From Geosiphon pyriformis (Eukaryota > Glomeromycota > Glomeromycetes > Archaeosporales > Geosiphonaceae), in NCBI GenBank assembly GCA_016748015.1, contig JAAOMT010000441.1:260005-324004 (forward strand): 64,000 nucleotides of DNA, in the 5' to 3' direction. The notes under the pieces are model-generated. The model made no database searches and was not told where the DNA came from. It saw only the letters and a program-made list of their open reading frames with translations. This document shows, one piece after another, positions 54,002 to 64,000 of the stretch; the stretch's first letter is position 1; every line of letters starts with the position of its first letter. The position numbers were made by a program, and so were the translations under genes.

Positions 54002-56614
54002 CATCTTTACTTGAGTTTTTTTTATCTTAGATCTATTTATTTTTGTTTAAAAAAATATTAAGAAGAAAAAAAAAGAGTTTTATATTTTTATTTATGCTAT
54101 AGTTAATTGTTTTAATAAAAAAATTATATTTTAAATTAGTATTTATTCTCTTAACTTTAGGGATTATTGCTGTTAAGCCAAAAAAAATTTGTTATTAACA
54201 CTTTTATTATTACTAGATTTACTATCTATATTTGAATATATATTATTTTTAAAATCAGATTTAACCAAAAAAATATCTTTTTTATTATCAAAATGCTTAA
54301 TATTGTTTACAGAAATTTTTTTTTTTAAGAAAAAAAACTTTTAACAAATCTATAGAAAACTTTCTTAAAAACTTTTTTCTTGGATATTTATTACTAAAAG
54401 CAGTTATTAAGTCTATTATAAAAAAATTATTTGCTTAAAAAATATTAAAAGTAAATTTACAATAAAAAATAAAAATAAATTTTTTTTTTCAAAAACTGCT
54501 TTTTAAAAAATTTTGAACATAAGAAAAAAAAAGTTTTTTAAAAGTTTTTATAAAATTTAAAATTTTTATTAATTTATTTTCTATATTTTATTTATAAAAT
54601 TTTTTTTATTATAAGCAAAAATATTAAACTTTTATTATAATTATTGTTGTTTAGTTAAGTAATAATGATAAAACAAAATTTTTTTTCTTTTCTAATTTTA
54701 TGATTATAATTAAAGCAAAAAATAAATAGTTTTAAATATTATTTTTTTTATAATAATTAATAAAGTTTTAATAAAAAAAAATTTTTGTTATTAAAACAAT
54801 TAAACAAAAAATCTTAATAATGTTTTTCTTAAATATTAATAATAAAAAGCTGTTTTTAGTTTTTAAAGCATTTTTTTTATTTTTGACTAATATTTTTTTT
54901 TTAGTTAAAATATTTTTAAAAAAACACTTAAATTAATTTTAATATTGTTTTTACTTTTTTTAAAAGTTCTAAAGTTTTTAATAACAAAAGTTAATAAACT
55001 AGTTTTTTTTGCTCTTATTACTATTATTATTACTATTTTGCAAATAAGCAAAAAGACCAAAAACTCAAAAAAACAGTAGTAGTTGTTTGCTATTATTATA
55101 TCAAATTCTTTGTAATTTCAAATAAGATTTTGAAAAAAATTTTCTTTATAGTAACTAGTTTTTTTAATATAAACAATAATAATAATAATATGTTTTTTAA
55201 GATAAACCAAGATCAATTATTGGCTGTATTACCAAATATAATATCTTTTAACAAATTATTATTAATTTTAGAAATAAAACAACCTATTAAGTTATTTAAT
55301 TTTAACAATTGAACCAATTAAATAAAAATTAAAATAATTTTTTTTGTTTTTTAATATTGTTTTTAATAATACTTAAAAAACAATTTTCAGTTATTAAAGA
55401 TTTTTTGGATAAATAACTTTTATTTTAATGTTTGATTTTATTTTTAAGATAAAATTGACATTTATTAAATCTTTGTTTTATTTATTATTTAATTTTATTA
55501 GACTTAAGTTAGTTTTAAAAAAATATATTAAATTGTTTTGTGTAAATTTTGTCTTTGAGATTTCTTTAGTTACAGTTATTAAAATTTTTATTGGTGATTT
55601 TTTTTTAATTATATTTAAAATAGCAAAATTTTCTATAATAATTTTTAATTCTTTTTTTTATCTTTGTTGTAATATCTTTTTTAACATATTTTTTAATAAC
55701 ATTAAAAATACTTTTGGTGTTTTTAGTATTGTTATTTCAGTAAAATTAAAGTTTGTTAATTTGTAATAATATGTATTGTTAATTTTAAGAACTTATTTTT
55801 TGTTATTATTATTCTTAATAATTAATCTGTATTAGTTAAAAAAGATAGTATTTAGATATTTTTTTTAATCAAAAAAAGATTATTATTTCTTGTAATATTT
55901 TTAAGGCTTAATTGATTGATTTTTTTGATTATACTGTTTTTAAAATTAATAATATGATTTTTTAAGTTGGTAATTATACTTATATTATTTTTTATTTTTT
56001 TTATTTTTATTGTTATTAGTACTTTATTGTTATAATATTTAATTCTTAAAAATTTTTGGATCTTTTTATAACAAAAATTAATATTTTATACAAGTATTAT
56101 ATTTGGTAGAAAATTTTTAAATGCTATTATTATTATAGATATTAAAGTTTAAACTATTTATTAATTATAAAGTGTTTTTATTTCTTTTTCTTAAGTTGTT
56201 TTTTAAATTTATTGTTAACTTTAGGTCTTTTGTATTATTTTAATTTTGTTATTAAGTTTATATTAAACTTTTTGAATTCTTAGATTTGAATTTGGCTGTT
56301 TTAATTAGGTTTGTTATAAAGCTTATTAGTTTTTTAATCACTTTTGTTATTATTTTTTTGGATAAAAATACATATAAAAAGCTTTAAATAAAAAAAAATT
56401 TTCTTTTTATAATAAGTACTATTAATAACTTTACTAATTTTTTGATTAATATTTCTAAAAACTTTGCAAATTTTAAGTTTAAAATAGAATTTGGCCATAT
56501 AAATTATAATAGAATACTTGCTATTAAAGTTTTTATTTTAAGTAAAAACATTATTAATTATATAATAATATTATGACAAATATTAAATTTTAATATTAAA
56601 AATAATATTATTTT
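54002..56614 (+). mobile_element. Very AT-rich LINE relic (L1 family), plus strand
   Basis: Extremely GC-poor block with long T and A runs. Only 54698-56100 can be tied to a gene (see next entry). 54002-54697 is AT-rich with no recognisable feature and may be a 5' region or an older sequence. The right end is cut by the tail of L2. E2 is inserted at its left side, so it is the oldest layer here. Confidence 0.6.
54698..56100 (+). pseudogene. Decayed L1-type ORF1 (RRM/knuckle family)
   Basis: Plus-strand words align with L1 ORF1: NNKKLFLVFKAF with DNRKKLFLVATEA; NQDQLLAVLPNIIS with SQDQLLAVLSNMVS; FKIKLTFIKSLF with FKIKLAHIKTVF; LVLKKYIKLFCVNFV with LVLKDNIKLFCMKFA. Longest open pieces are 55130-55312 and 55428-55766. 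Nearly every C and G that could change has become T or A. Confidence 0.75.
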
Positions 56615-56640
56615 TTTATTATTATTATGTTTAATGAGTG

Positions 56641-58800
56641 AAATCCAAACACGACCTAGCACTATATATCAATCAAATGATCTAAACTAGGAGTGAATCA
56701 TGCATTTTTCACACATAACCAGCCATTCAAGCCAACCAGAACAACACTAAGCACCTATATAAATGGAGACTATGTCACAAATATCTGAAAAAAACAAACA
56801 AGGTTTGTGAAACCCAAAACCAATACTGATAGCATCAGCAATATCTAACAACCTAATCATGCCAGGAGAGAACACTATAGAAAAACTGGAGACTGGAACA
56901 GGAATAGAACCATCACATGAGATCAGCCCATTCTTTTCCATGAAAGCCTGGTGTTTAGCACAGACCAGTCAAATATCATCCCAAAAAAACACACAAAACC
57001 TGCATACAAAATCCACAATATTAGAAGCTGCAACCTTGGAATCCATAAAAACTGACAATGACTCCTGATACCAACCACCAAAAACAAAGCCCTTACACAG
57101 AGCTGTATTGACTGCAGCATCTGCAATACAAGTAGACAGCAACTGAAAGACACATGAAGAAGACTGAACCAAACCAGAATGAATCTCCCAAGCCAACACA
57201 TGAGCAACAAACAATTGAGCACAACCAGCAGCATTAAATGGACAAGAAAAAATATGGTCTGAGACCTCAATGTCACCACAGAACAAACACACCATACTGG
57301 CATAACACTTATCATACAAACACTTCTGCACAGCAACAGAAAGCTAATGATAAAGAGCCTTTATAAAGTAAGTCCGTAAGCTAGCAGTACGTCTATTAAT
57401 AAAACCCAAAGCCAAATGAGAGTCCAGGTGCCACACCAAAGAGGACTGCAACCAATCAATATCAGCATGCAAACTGACTGGAACAACTCATGAACCAGAA
57501 CCAATCTCCCAGCATGCACAATGGACTGACCGGAAAACATCACAAACAAAATGCCTAGAATTACCAGAAACTGTAGCACTACCAGTCTTCAGAAACCTCT
57601 TATTGACCAAATGGGGTAGACACCAGGCAGAAAGGGTAGCATCTTTAGCAAGCACATTAGCACACTCGTTGTTCAGAATGCCCAAATGACTTTTAACCTT
57701 AATCCAATTCACATCTAAATTTTTCCGATGAATGACATTGGTGATGTGGTGATGCTTAATTCAGCAATGATTTCTAAAGTCTGGACCAACCAACAAAGAC
57801 TCTGACCTATACGCATTCAAAGCTGCCTAGCTGTCTGAAAACAGATCAACCAAGTGAAAAGGAGGAATACACTCCAGAGCCAGAGCAATAGCCTGCAATT
57901 CCGTTAAAGTAAAAGAGACCAAACCAGACACACTCACACCCAAACCTGAATTAATGTCCTCAAAAAAAACAGCAGCACCAGCCTTCATGTCAACAGTACT
58001 CAAATTACACAGAGACCTATCCATATACACAGAAAGATGGTCAGCACCAACATTTGACAGATCATTACAAATGACACCAAAACCAAAAGATTGACGAACA
58101 TCAGAAGGGTCAAGAAATTTCACATGCAAAGAGCAATTGGAAGAGGAAGTAATGTCATCAAGAAAACAAACAGATAGATCAAACCAGAAGGAAACTGGGC
58201 CACGGGGGTTCAGTTTCTTCCAATGCTTGAAAGTCTTCCAGACAAAAACAACACCATTTCAGTCACAGAGCTGTTCCATGAAGGTGATACCATAATGCTT
58301 GAGAGAAAACACACATTTAAAAAAACCTTTTCACCAAGAACATGAGACATTGGGGTACCACCTTAAAGATGAAAAACATCAGCCAGAGAGCCATCCAAAG
58401 ATAAATCACACCTAGAAAAAATACAAACTGCACTGCCAAAAAGTTATTTGAAGGGCTAATACTAACATGAGCTGGAAACAACAAAGGGTGATAAGGACAC
58501 CAGCTAAAAACCTGGAAGTCATGAGATCTATAAAAAAACAGACGGCCCAAAACACCAGCAGAATTTGCAAAAGCAACAACAGATGCCAGTTTGCTTTCAG
58601 CCTGAACCTGTTTAAAAGTTTTTAAATTGTACAGAGAAGGATGATAAAGTGCATTATTGGGAAAGTCAAGCAGAAGCCCAGATTTAAATTTCAAACTCTT
58701 GTGAATTAGAGCATCCTATTTATTACACACACTGACTGAAACAAAACTGAATTGAGTCCTGTAGCCAATGATAGGAAAGAGAACTGAAGACACCAAATAA
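56641..58800 (-). pseudogene. L2 ORF2 C-terminal part: thumb, RNase H, zinc finger
   Basis: 58317-58694 is the post-RT region. RNase H spans 57488-58129: YMDRSL (Asp), TELQAIALAL (Glu), LFSDS (Asp, then TAG), and VKSHLGILNNECAN (His, Asp to Asn). 56969-57331 has CLFCGDIEVSDHIFSC, a CX2C-H-C zinc finger typical of LINE ends. The final piece IPVPVSSFSIVFSPGMIRLL ends at about 56747. 56641-56746 is 3' UTR. Frame shifts occur near 57350 and 58140-58310. Confidence 0.83.
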
Positions 58801-59211
58801 ACAAACTACATATCCGAAATTGCCTTTTTCAAAACAAGATTGACAAAAAACCAAATGTCTGCATGAGCCTTAGCCAAGCTGGGCCTCGAAAGACCTTCAG
58901 AAGACAAAAATATGCCCAGATAACGATGAAGTTTCCCCTTCTTGACAATAGAGATAGGCAAACCACTGACAGTCAAAACCAGATCAACAACATGACAGTT
59001 GATGAGAATGGTCACAGTTTTGTCATTGTTAATTGAAATGTTATTAAACCTAAAAAATTCACTAGTAATGTCAAGAATATATTGAGTAGCAGCCTGGCTG
59101 CTACCAACCCAAATCATATCATCAACAAAAGCACTAGCAGCCAAAAATGAAGTTAGCCCATTCTGAGATTCCACACAGCCAGTTTTGAAGACAAAATGAG
59201 AAATCAAACAG
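58801..59211 (-). pseudogene. L2 reverse transcriptase, distal part with FVDD
   Basis: Open frame 58806-59207. The catalytic box AFVDDMIW is at about 59118-59135, both Asp present. LPISIVKKGKLHRYLGIFLSS follows. Upstream it joins 60329 after removal of the solo LTR; the frame is continuous with HVFKTG-type sequence after VCGYH. It copies LINE RNA at the target nick. Confidence 0.88.
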
Positions 59212-60328
59212 TGTTACAGGATGGTTTTCTTGTTATATTTAATTGCTGATATCCCGTTTTAATTACAATCAGTCTTTCATGAGTTCCTTAATTCTATTTG
59301 TGTGATAATGTTACTGTTATATTGAAGGCTTTCTTTTTAATGTTGCAATGTAAGTTATTCTTTAATTCCTAATTGTTGTGTGTGTTTATGTACTTCTTCT
59401 CAAAGGCTGAACTGAAATCTACCCACTGTTTGGGGTCTTCTCTGAGGCTATCCTTACAATTGCCTGATGTGTTTCTCTAATCTAGAAACACAGAATGTTA
59501 ATGGTCTTTAGCGCTTTTTCTAATTCTTACAATAAAGCTTTTATCAATTAGTAACAATGTGAATAATCTTGATCAAGGATTATTCTTTCAAGAGATTCAG
59601 TTGATGAATGATAGTTTCATTCAATAAATAATACAAGTAAGTTTCTTAATACTTTGGGTTGTGATAATTCAGTTTTAAATATTCNNNNNNNNNNNNNNNN
59701 NNNNGCCTGATGTGTTTCTCTAATCTAGAAACACAGAATGTTAATGGTCTTTAGCGCTTTTTCTAATTCTTACAATAAAGCTTTTATCAATTAGTAACAA
59801 TGTGAATAATCTTGATCAAGGATTATTCTTTCAAGAGATTCAGTTGATGAATGATAGTTTCATTCAATAAATAATACAAGTAAGTTTCTTAATACTTTGG
59901 GTTGTGATAATTCAGTTTTAAATATTCTTTTTTATTTCTTTTTGATTTAAAGGTTTCTTGAGATATTTAATTTGAAAGTATGATTTAAAGTGGAGTTTGT
60001 TGGATAAAATTGGATCTATTGCTTAATAAGTTATGATTTTTATTACTTGATTTTTTTTCCTAATATTAAAACTACTGTATATATACATGTTTGTAGTTCT
60101 ACAAGAAAACACATTGTAATACTTTCTTTTTAATATTTCAACCTGGTGTTTGCTGCTATCACCAGTTGGTATTGGCTGCTATTGTAAACTGGTGCTTGCC
60201 ACTATCGCGAGATGATGTTTGCTATTATATTAATCATTACCTTTCTAAGATTATTACTGCACTATATTATGATTGAATAGTTTGTATTATTTTTATGATT
60301 CTTTTTGCTAAATTCTTAAACCGTAACA
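59212..60328 (+). repeat. Solo LTR (family F) in L2, with assembly gap
   Basis: Edges TGTTACAGGATGG and CCGTAACA. Flanks ACAG (59208-59211) and ATGG (60329-60332) are compatible with a 4-bp duplication after two transitions, and the RT frame resumes across it. Orientation is not certain. Contains 20 N (59685-59704) and a 223-bp exact repeat that is probably artificial; without them it is about 874 bp, like the LTRs of A, B and D. Interior sequence differs from theirs. Confidence 0.78.
59462..59927. other. 20-N gap flanked by an exact 223-bp duplication
   Basis: 59462-59684 and 59705-59927 are identical base for base as far as I can read, separated by 20 N. The best reading is two contig ends that overlap but were joined with a gap. 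Confidence 0.85.
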
Positions 60329-60871
60329 ATGGTAACCACACACATTTTCCTGCCTTCTGACCTCACACAGGAGTGAATCATAAAATATGCGCCAAAAAAG
60401 TGGCAAAAAAACCTTCCACTGATCCAAACTATTGTGAACACAATAATTGTTAGTCAACCCAAAATCTGTTATCACTCTGTTAACACGACTATTATAGATA
60501 GAACCAAAAAACCTAATGAATCTATCACACATTTTAATCCTGACCAGGCTCCTCCTAAGATGCTCCCAACCAACAGAGTCATAAGCTTTCTGCATGTCCT
60601 GCAACACCAGCCACAGCTCTTGGTTTTTCTCCAGGGCATCCTCGACCACAGAACTGATGGCAAAAATAGGCAACTGAATAGTTGTCTCCTTCAAGACAGA
60701 GAAATTGTCCTCACAAAGTACATCAAAAGAGCTATAAGCCAAAGAGATCTGGTCTGAAAAAATCTTAGAAAGAATTTTACAAGCAGTTTCAATTAAAGCA
60801 ATAGATTAGGTATTTGTAAAAATGCCCTCCCACTTATAGGATTTTGGAATCATTGAAACCCAAGCTTCCCT
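60329..60871 (-). pseudogene. L2 reverse transcriptase, proximal part
   Basis: Open frame 60308-60742 (its last codons run into the solo LTR). Contains FAISSVVEDALEKNQELWLV, DMQKAYDSVGWEHLRRSL (motif A Asp present) and IFYDSLLCEVRRQENVCGYH. Stops near 60750-60870 separate it from the endonuclease frame. Confidence 0.86.
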
Positions 60872-62593
60872 TTAAGGTCCAGGTACTAACTCACAAATCA
60901 AGCAAAAATTCAAGAGCTCTAAAAGTATATGCAAAACTGACTTGTTACAATGCTTCCAAAGTTCATTAGTGATACTAGAAAAACCAGTCACTTTCCCATC
61001 AGACAAATTTGAAACAACACTAAACATTTCCTCAAAACTGATTGAACACATCACATTGGAGAAGGCACCATTGAAAACGTACTCCAAAGACTGAAATTGG
61101 TGCATCCAAACATCAGAAATATCAGAAACAACCACATGCTTCCAAGTCCAAACTTCCATAATCACATCCACCTTAGACTTAATCAACCCAGGCTCCAAGA
61201 CCAGCTCCTCTTCCACAACCAGATGATCCAACACCACCTTGCAAAAAGGACACTCCAAAACGCTCCTAATGGTATAACCCTTGTCCACCTCAAAACTCTC
61301 CATCCTTCTCTTGACAGCTTGCCTTATACGAAATTCTTCAGCACGCTTAGATTCTATCAACTTAGAAGAGCAGTAAGACTTTCTTGCCTTGGACAGCTTA
61401 GAATGAATTGCATTAAAACCAGAGCCAGAAAGAAAAAGAGACTTTATTGATGAAGCACCCACTGAATCAAGCTTGTTCCAAGTATCCAACAATAAAGCAA
61501 AATTCTTATTAGAAACCAAATGAAAAGATCTCACCAGCTTAGACATGAGTAGCTCAAGTTTATGAAACCTAGAGGACACCTTATTAAAAACACTATTAAA
61601 ACCTTTAAACCACTTCTTTCTGAATGTTCCTTCTGCTGAGAGAATAATAGTCTTGCGAACAGCATCCCATATTACATCCAAGTCCGAAAACCATTTAGTT
61701 GTAACAAACTCATCCAAGAACATAGAAGCATTGTTGGCCGTAGTGACCCTAAAATTGGACCACTTAATCTCATCAGTACTTTTGACATCATACTTCCAAC
61801 AATTCTTATTTGCCTGCCTGTATAATAAATTCAACTGGACATTAAGGAGACCACCCAAGCCCACAAAAACAGAAACGGCCTTGTGATTAGTGTCAAAAAA
61901 TTCCTCAACACCAACCACACCACAATTCACCAAAGCACCAACCAAATTAGAAGAGACGAAAACATAATCAATTGTTTTAGCGACACCACAAGAGTTGTAC
62001 CAAGTTGGTGTTTTCACAAAAGAGCTTCTATTCAGAGAGTTAACCAAACCCAAATCAAAACATCTTTTGAAGCTAGCATACTTATGAGAGCCATTCTCAT
62101 TGAAATTGCCACTAAAAATGACAAAAGAAGATTCATTCACAGTTATTGCAATCAAGGAATTGATCTCACCAGCTTGAGAGAACCAAGTGGTCGAGGAGAC
62201 ACCAGTGTAAAGCCCCAGGACAAAAACCAAAAGTTTGTTTTTAAAGAGTAATCTAATGCAAAGAAGGTGACCCAGAACCTCAAAAACCTTATTAATATGC
62301 TTAGCTAAAGAATTGTTCATAACGACTACAACACTAGCACCAACATAGCCAGAGTTCAATCCAGAAGAGAAAACATGAACACCATCAAATTTGCTAGCCA
62401 GCCAAGGGCAGATTTTATCCTTTAACTTTGTTTTTGTGAGAATGGAGATCAAATTGCCAGAATTCTTGTGCCAATATATAATGTCTTTCTGTTTCACCAA
62501 ATTGTTTATACCCTTCACATTACATGTGGCAATCCTCCAAACTAAACTGGTCATTGGAACAGATGAGGTAGAGACAAACTCGAACCAGAACAC
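60872..62593 (-). pseudogene. L2 APE endonuclease and linker, 573 codons open
   Basis: An APE-type fold is visible: ATCNVKGINNL at the start, ILTKTKL where ETK is expected (Glu to Lys), GNFNENGSH where GDFN is expected (Asp to Asn), TIDYVFVS, and FDTNHKAVSVF where DH is expected (Asp to Asn). So three catalytic or metal-binding acids are gone although the frame is open. The second half (to 60872) is the helical linker to RT (ELWKHCNKSVLHILLELL). The first ATG (62593) lies inside the end of ORF1, a 43-bp overlap. Confidence 0.87.
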
Positions 62594-63984
62594 AAAAGAT
62601 CTAATCTCACCAGGATTGAACTGAATAAAGCTTCCAGACCAGACATTTTGGATTTCAAACCACCCAATTTGGAGATAAGAATCTTTGAACCACTCAAACT
62701 AAGAACAGCAGCAGAGTTACCACCACCAGAAAGAGAGGGAGCAGACGAGGCCAACACATCATCCAGAACCATATTTGAGTCCACAACTGGAGATGAATGC
62801 ACAGAAACAGCCAAAGGGGGAGCACAAGAAGGAGACGTCAATGGCACCAACTCAAAAAAACTCAATTTTTTGAGAATACCAGACACCTGATCAGAGAGAA
62901 TTTCCATAGATTGTTTCAACACTGCCAGACAATCACCCAAGCCATTGACCTGATAACAAGAAGAACTGAATGATAGAGACGCATTATCAGAAAGCAACCC
63001 AGAGCCAGAAGGAGAGCCACCAAGAGGGGAGGCAAAGGACACCACTTGAGCCCATAATTTACCACTAAAGGCAGCTGGGCAAGAAATAGAAACATTTTTT
63101 TTGGTATACAATTTGGCTAGCTGAAGGCAAGATGCACCAAAAAAAGGTCTTTTTGTCAAATTGGGAGGCACAGGAGGTGATACATCAAAGGCATCACACT
63201 CGAGAGCCGAATGACCAAAACACCCACATCTACCACACTGAATCAGCTCTAACCTAGTCCATAACAATCAAACACCACCAAAAATTGGCTCAGTGTAAAA
63301 AACAGACTCCAACATTTCATCAGATTCAAAGCACACCACAGCACAGTGGAACTGATTGCCAGTCTTCAATAATCTATTGATAACACAAGTTTTCCCTTCA
63401 GTCTCATCCAAAAGTGTACTAAGATCATGTGCAGTAGTGTCTGCAGGCAAAGTAAACAACAGCACTCTAAACTGATCCCTAGAAGCCCATGTATTATGAT
63501 CTCCTATGGCCATAGCCACATGAACTGAGTCTTTCTTAATTAGAAATAACCATCTTGAAGTCAATTGCACAGCCTGGTTTGAATCAGCAAATTCTACCAC
63601 AGTCTTCTGCCACATACCAACCAACTGGATTTTAATCGACTTAATTATCCCAAACTCAGAAACTGTGGTAATGATCATGTCTTTAGGCATATTCATGGGA
63701 ATTTTTTTGATCACCACAGTCTAATCTGAATGAAGCTCTTGTTTTCTCACATTGTTGTTTACGATAATCTCTTCTTTTTCAGCCAATGATACAACTTTCC
63801 TCATGCTCTTCTCAGAAGTAAATGTCGATCAGATAATCCCTTCAAAATTTGAAGGGATAGTGGTCCCCCCAAAACCATTGATCTTTGAAAAAAATTTTTT
63901 GATCAATTGAGTTTTTGCCGTCGCTGATTTGCTTTCAACAGCTGAAAAATTGATATCCAAGGCAAAAGATTTTTTGACAGACAT
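62551..63984 (-). pseudogene. L2 ORF1: RRM-like and zinc-knuckle protein
   Basis: From ATG 63984: MSVKKSFALDINFSAVESK, a TGA in place of Arg, a TAG near 63720, then an RRM-like region (63268-63717: IKSIKIQLVGMWQKTVVEF, WASRDQFRVLLFTL), another TGA at about 63266, the knuckle CGRCGCFGHSALEC (CX2CX4HX4C, about 63200-63240), and a Ser/Pro-rich tail to 62551. A TAA lies three codons before the ATG, so the true start may be further upstream and outside the window. It would coat LINE RNA. Confidence 0.84.
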
Positions 63985-64000
63985 CTTCACTTAAGTTTTG

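Larger units (their letters stand above)
56615..64000 (-). mobile_element. L2: autonomous LINE, 5' end outside the window
   Basis: Sense right to left: ORF1 (RRM-like, CCHC), APE endonuclease, RT, RNase H, C-terminal zinc finger, 3' UTR and an A-rich tail with CATAATAATAAT units (about 56615-56640). A solo LTR (59212-60328) splits the RT. Less AT-biased than the relic beside it, but several catalytic acids are changed by G-to-A transitions. Confidence 0.9.

Noticed and set aside
57754-57936. Host single-copy genes in the L2 region
   Set aside because: All open frames on the minus strand fit LINE domains in order; plus-strand frames there are shadows.
59462-59927. A real tandem duplication in the solo LTR
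   Set aside because: Perfect identity of both copies exactly up to a 20-N filler is the signature of unmerged contig ends.

Overview
The window holds no recognisable host gene. It is about 64 kb of AT-rich DNA made almost entirely of retrotransposons nested inside one another. Ty3/gypsy elements with 4-bp target duplications, LINEs with an RRM/zinc-knuckle ORF, and heavy C-to-T decay point to a large, transposon-rich fungal genome. From general resemblance of the polyprotein and LINE sequences I infer an arbuscular mycorrhizal fungus (Glomeromycotina, perhaps Gigasporaceae). No database search was possible.

Layout, outermost to innermost. An extremely AT-rich, plus-strand LINE ORF1 relic (54002 to about 56610) borders a gypsy element, E2 (minus). 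E2 keeps its 5' LTR in two pieces (10352-10662 and 53347-54001) and part of gag (9594-10351). The rest of E2 must lie left of the window, because element A (1-9593, minus) sits in its gag. An ORF1-only LINE-like element, L1 (10663-53346 span, minus), sits in the E2 LTR. L1 is broken twice. First, gypsy element C (11029-30336, minus) is inserted, and C in turn carries the complete gypsy element B (13495-23710, minus) in its RNase H. Second, a C-family solo LTR (30615-30624 plus 50682-51696) is inserted; it is split by gypsy element D (30625-50681, minus), and D carries gypsy element E (37650-47517, plus) between its gag and protease. Reading frames resume across the B, C, E and solo-LTR insertions when a 4-bp duplication is removed. 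To the right, an autonomous LINE, L2 (about 56615 to beyond 64000, minus), has ORF1, APE endonuclease, RT, RNase H and a zinc finger, and is interrupted by a solo LTR (59212-60328) containing a 20-N gap.

The gypsy elements share one plan: LTR, PBS, gag with zinc knuckle, aspartic protease, a Cys-rich module, a trimeric-type dUTPase, a beta-rich linker, RT, RNase H, integrase with a GPY/F-like end, a third ORF of unknown function (in A, B, D and E), polypurine tract, LTR. Protease, RT/RNase H and integrase would carry out the copy cycle, and the dUTPase would keep dUTP out of the cDNA. E is the youngest and best preserved, and its dUTPase is the only one with all five motifs intact.

Most apparent points of interest are properties of this element clade: the dUTPase between protease and RT, the Cys-rich module, the 3' ORF, gag without an AUG, a stop at the RNase H/integrase junction, and a U5-PBS hairpin. 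The mutations seen are overwhelmingly C/T and G/A transitions, and nearly every copy has lost catalytic residues.
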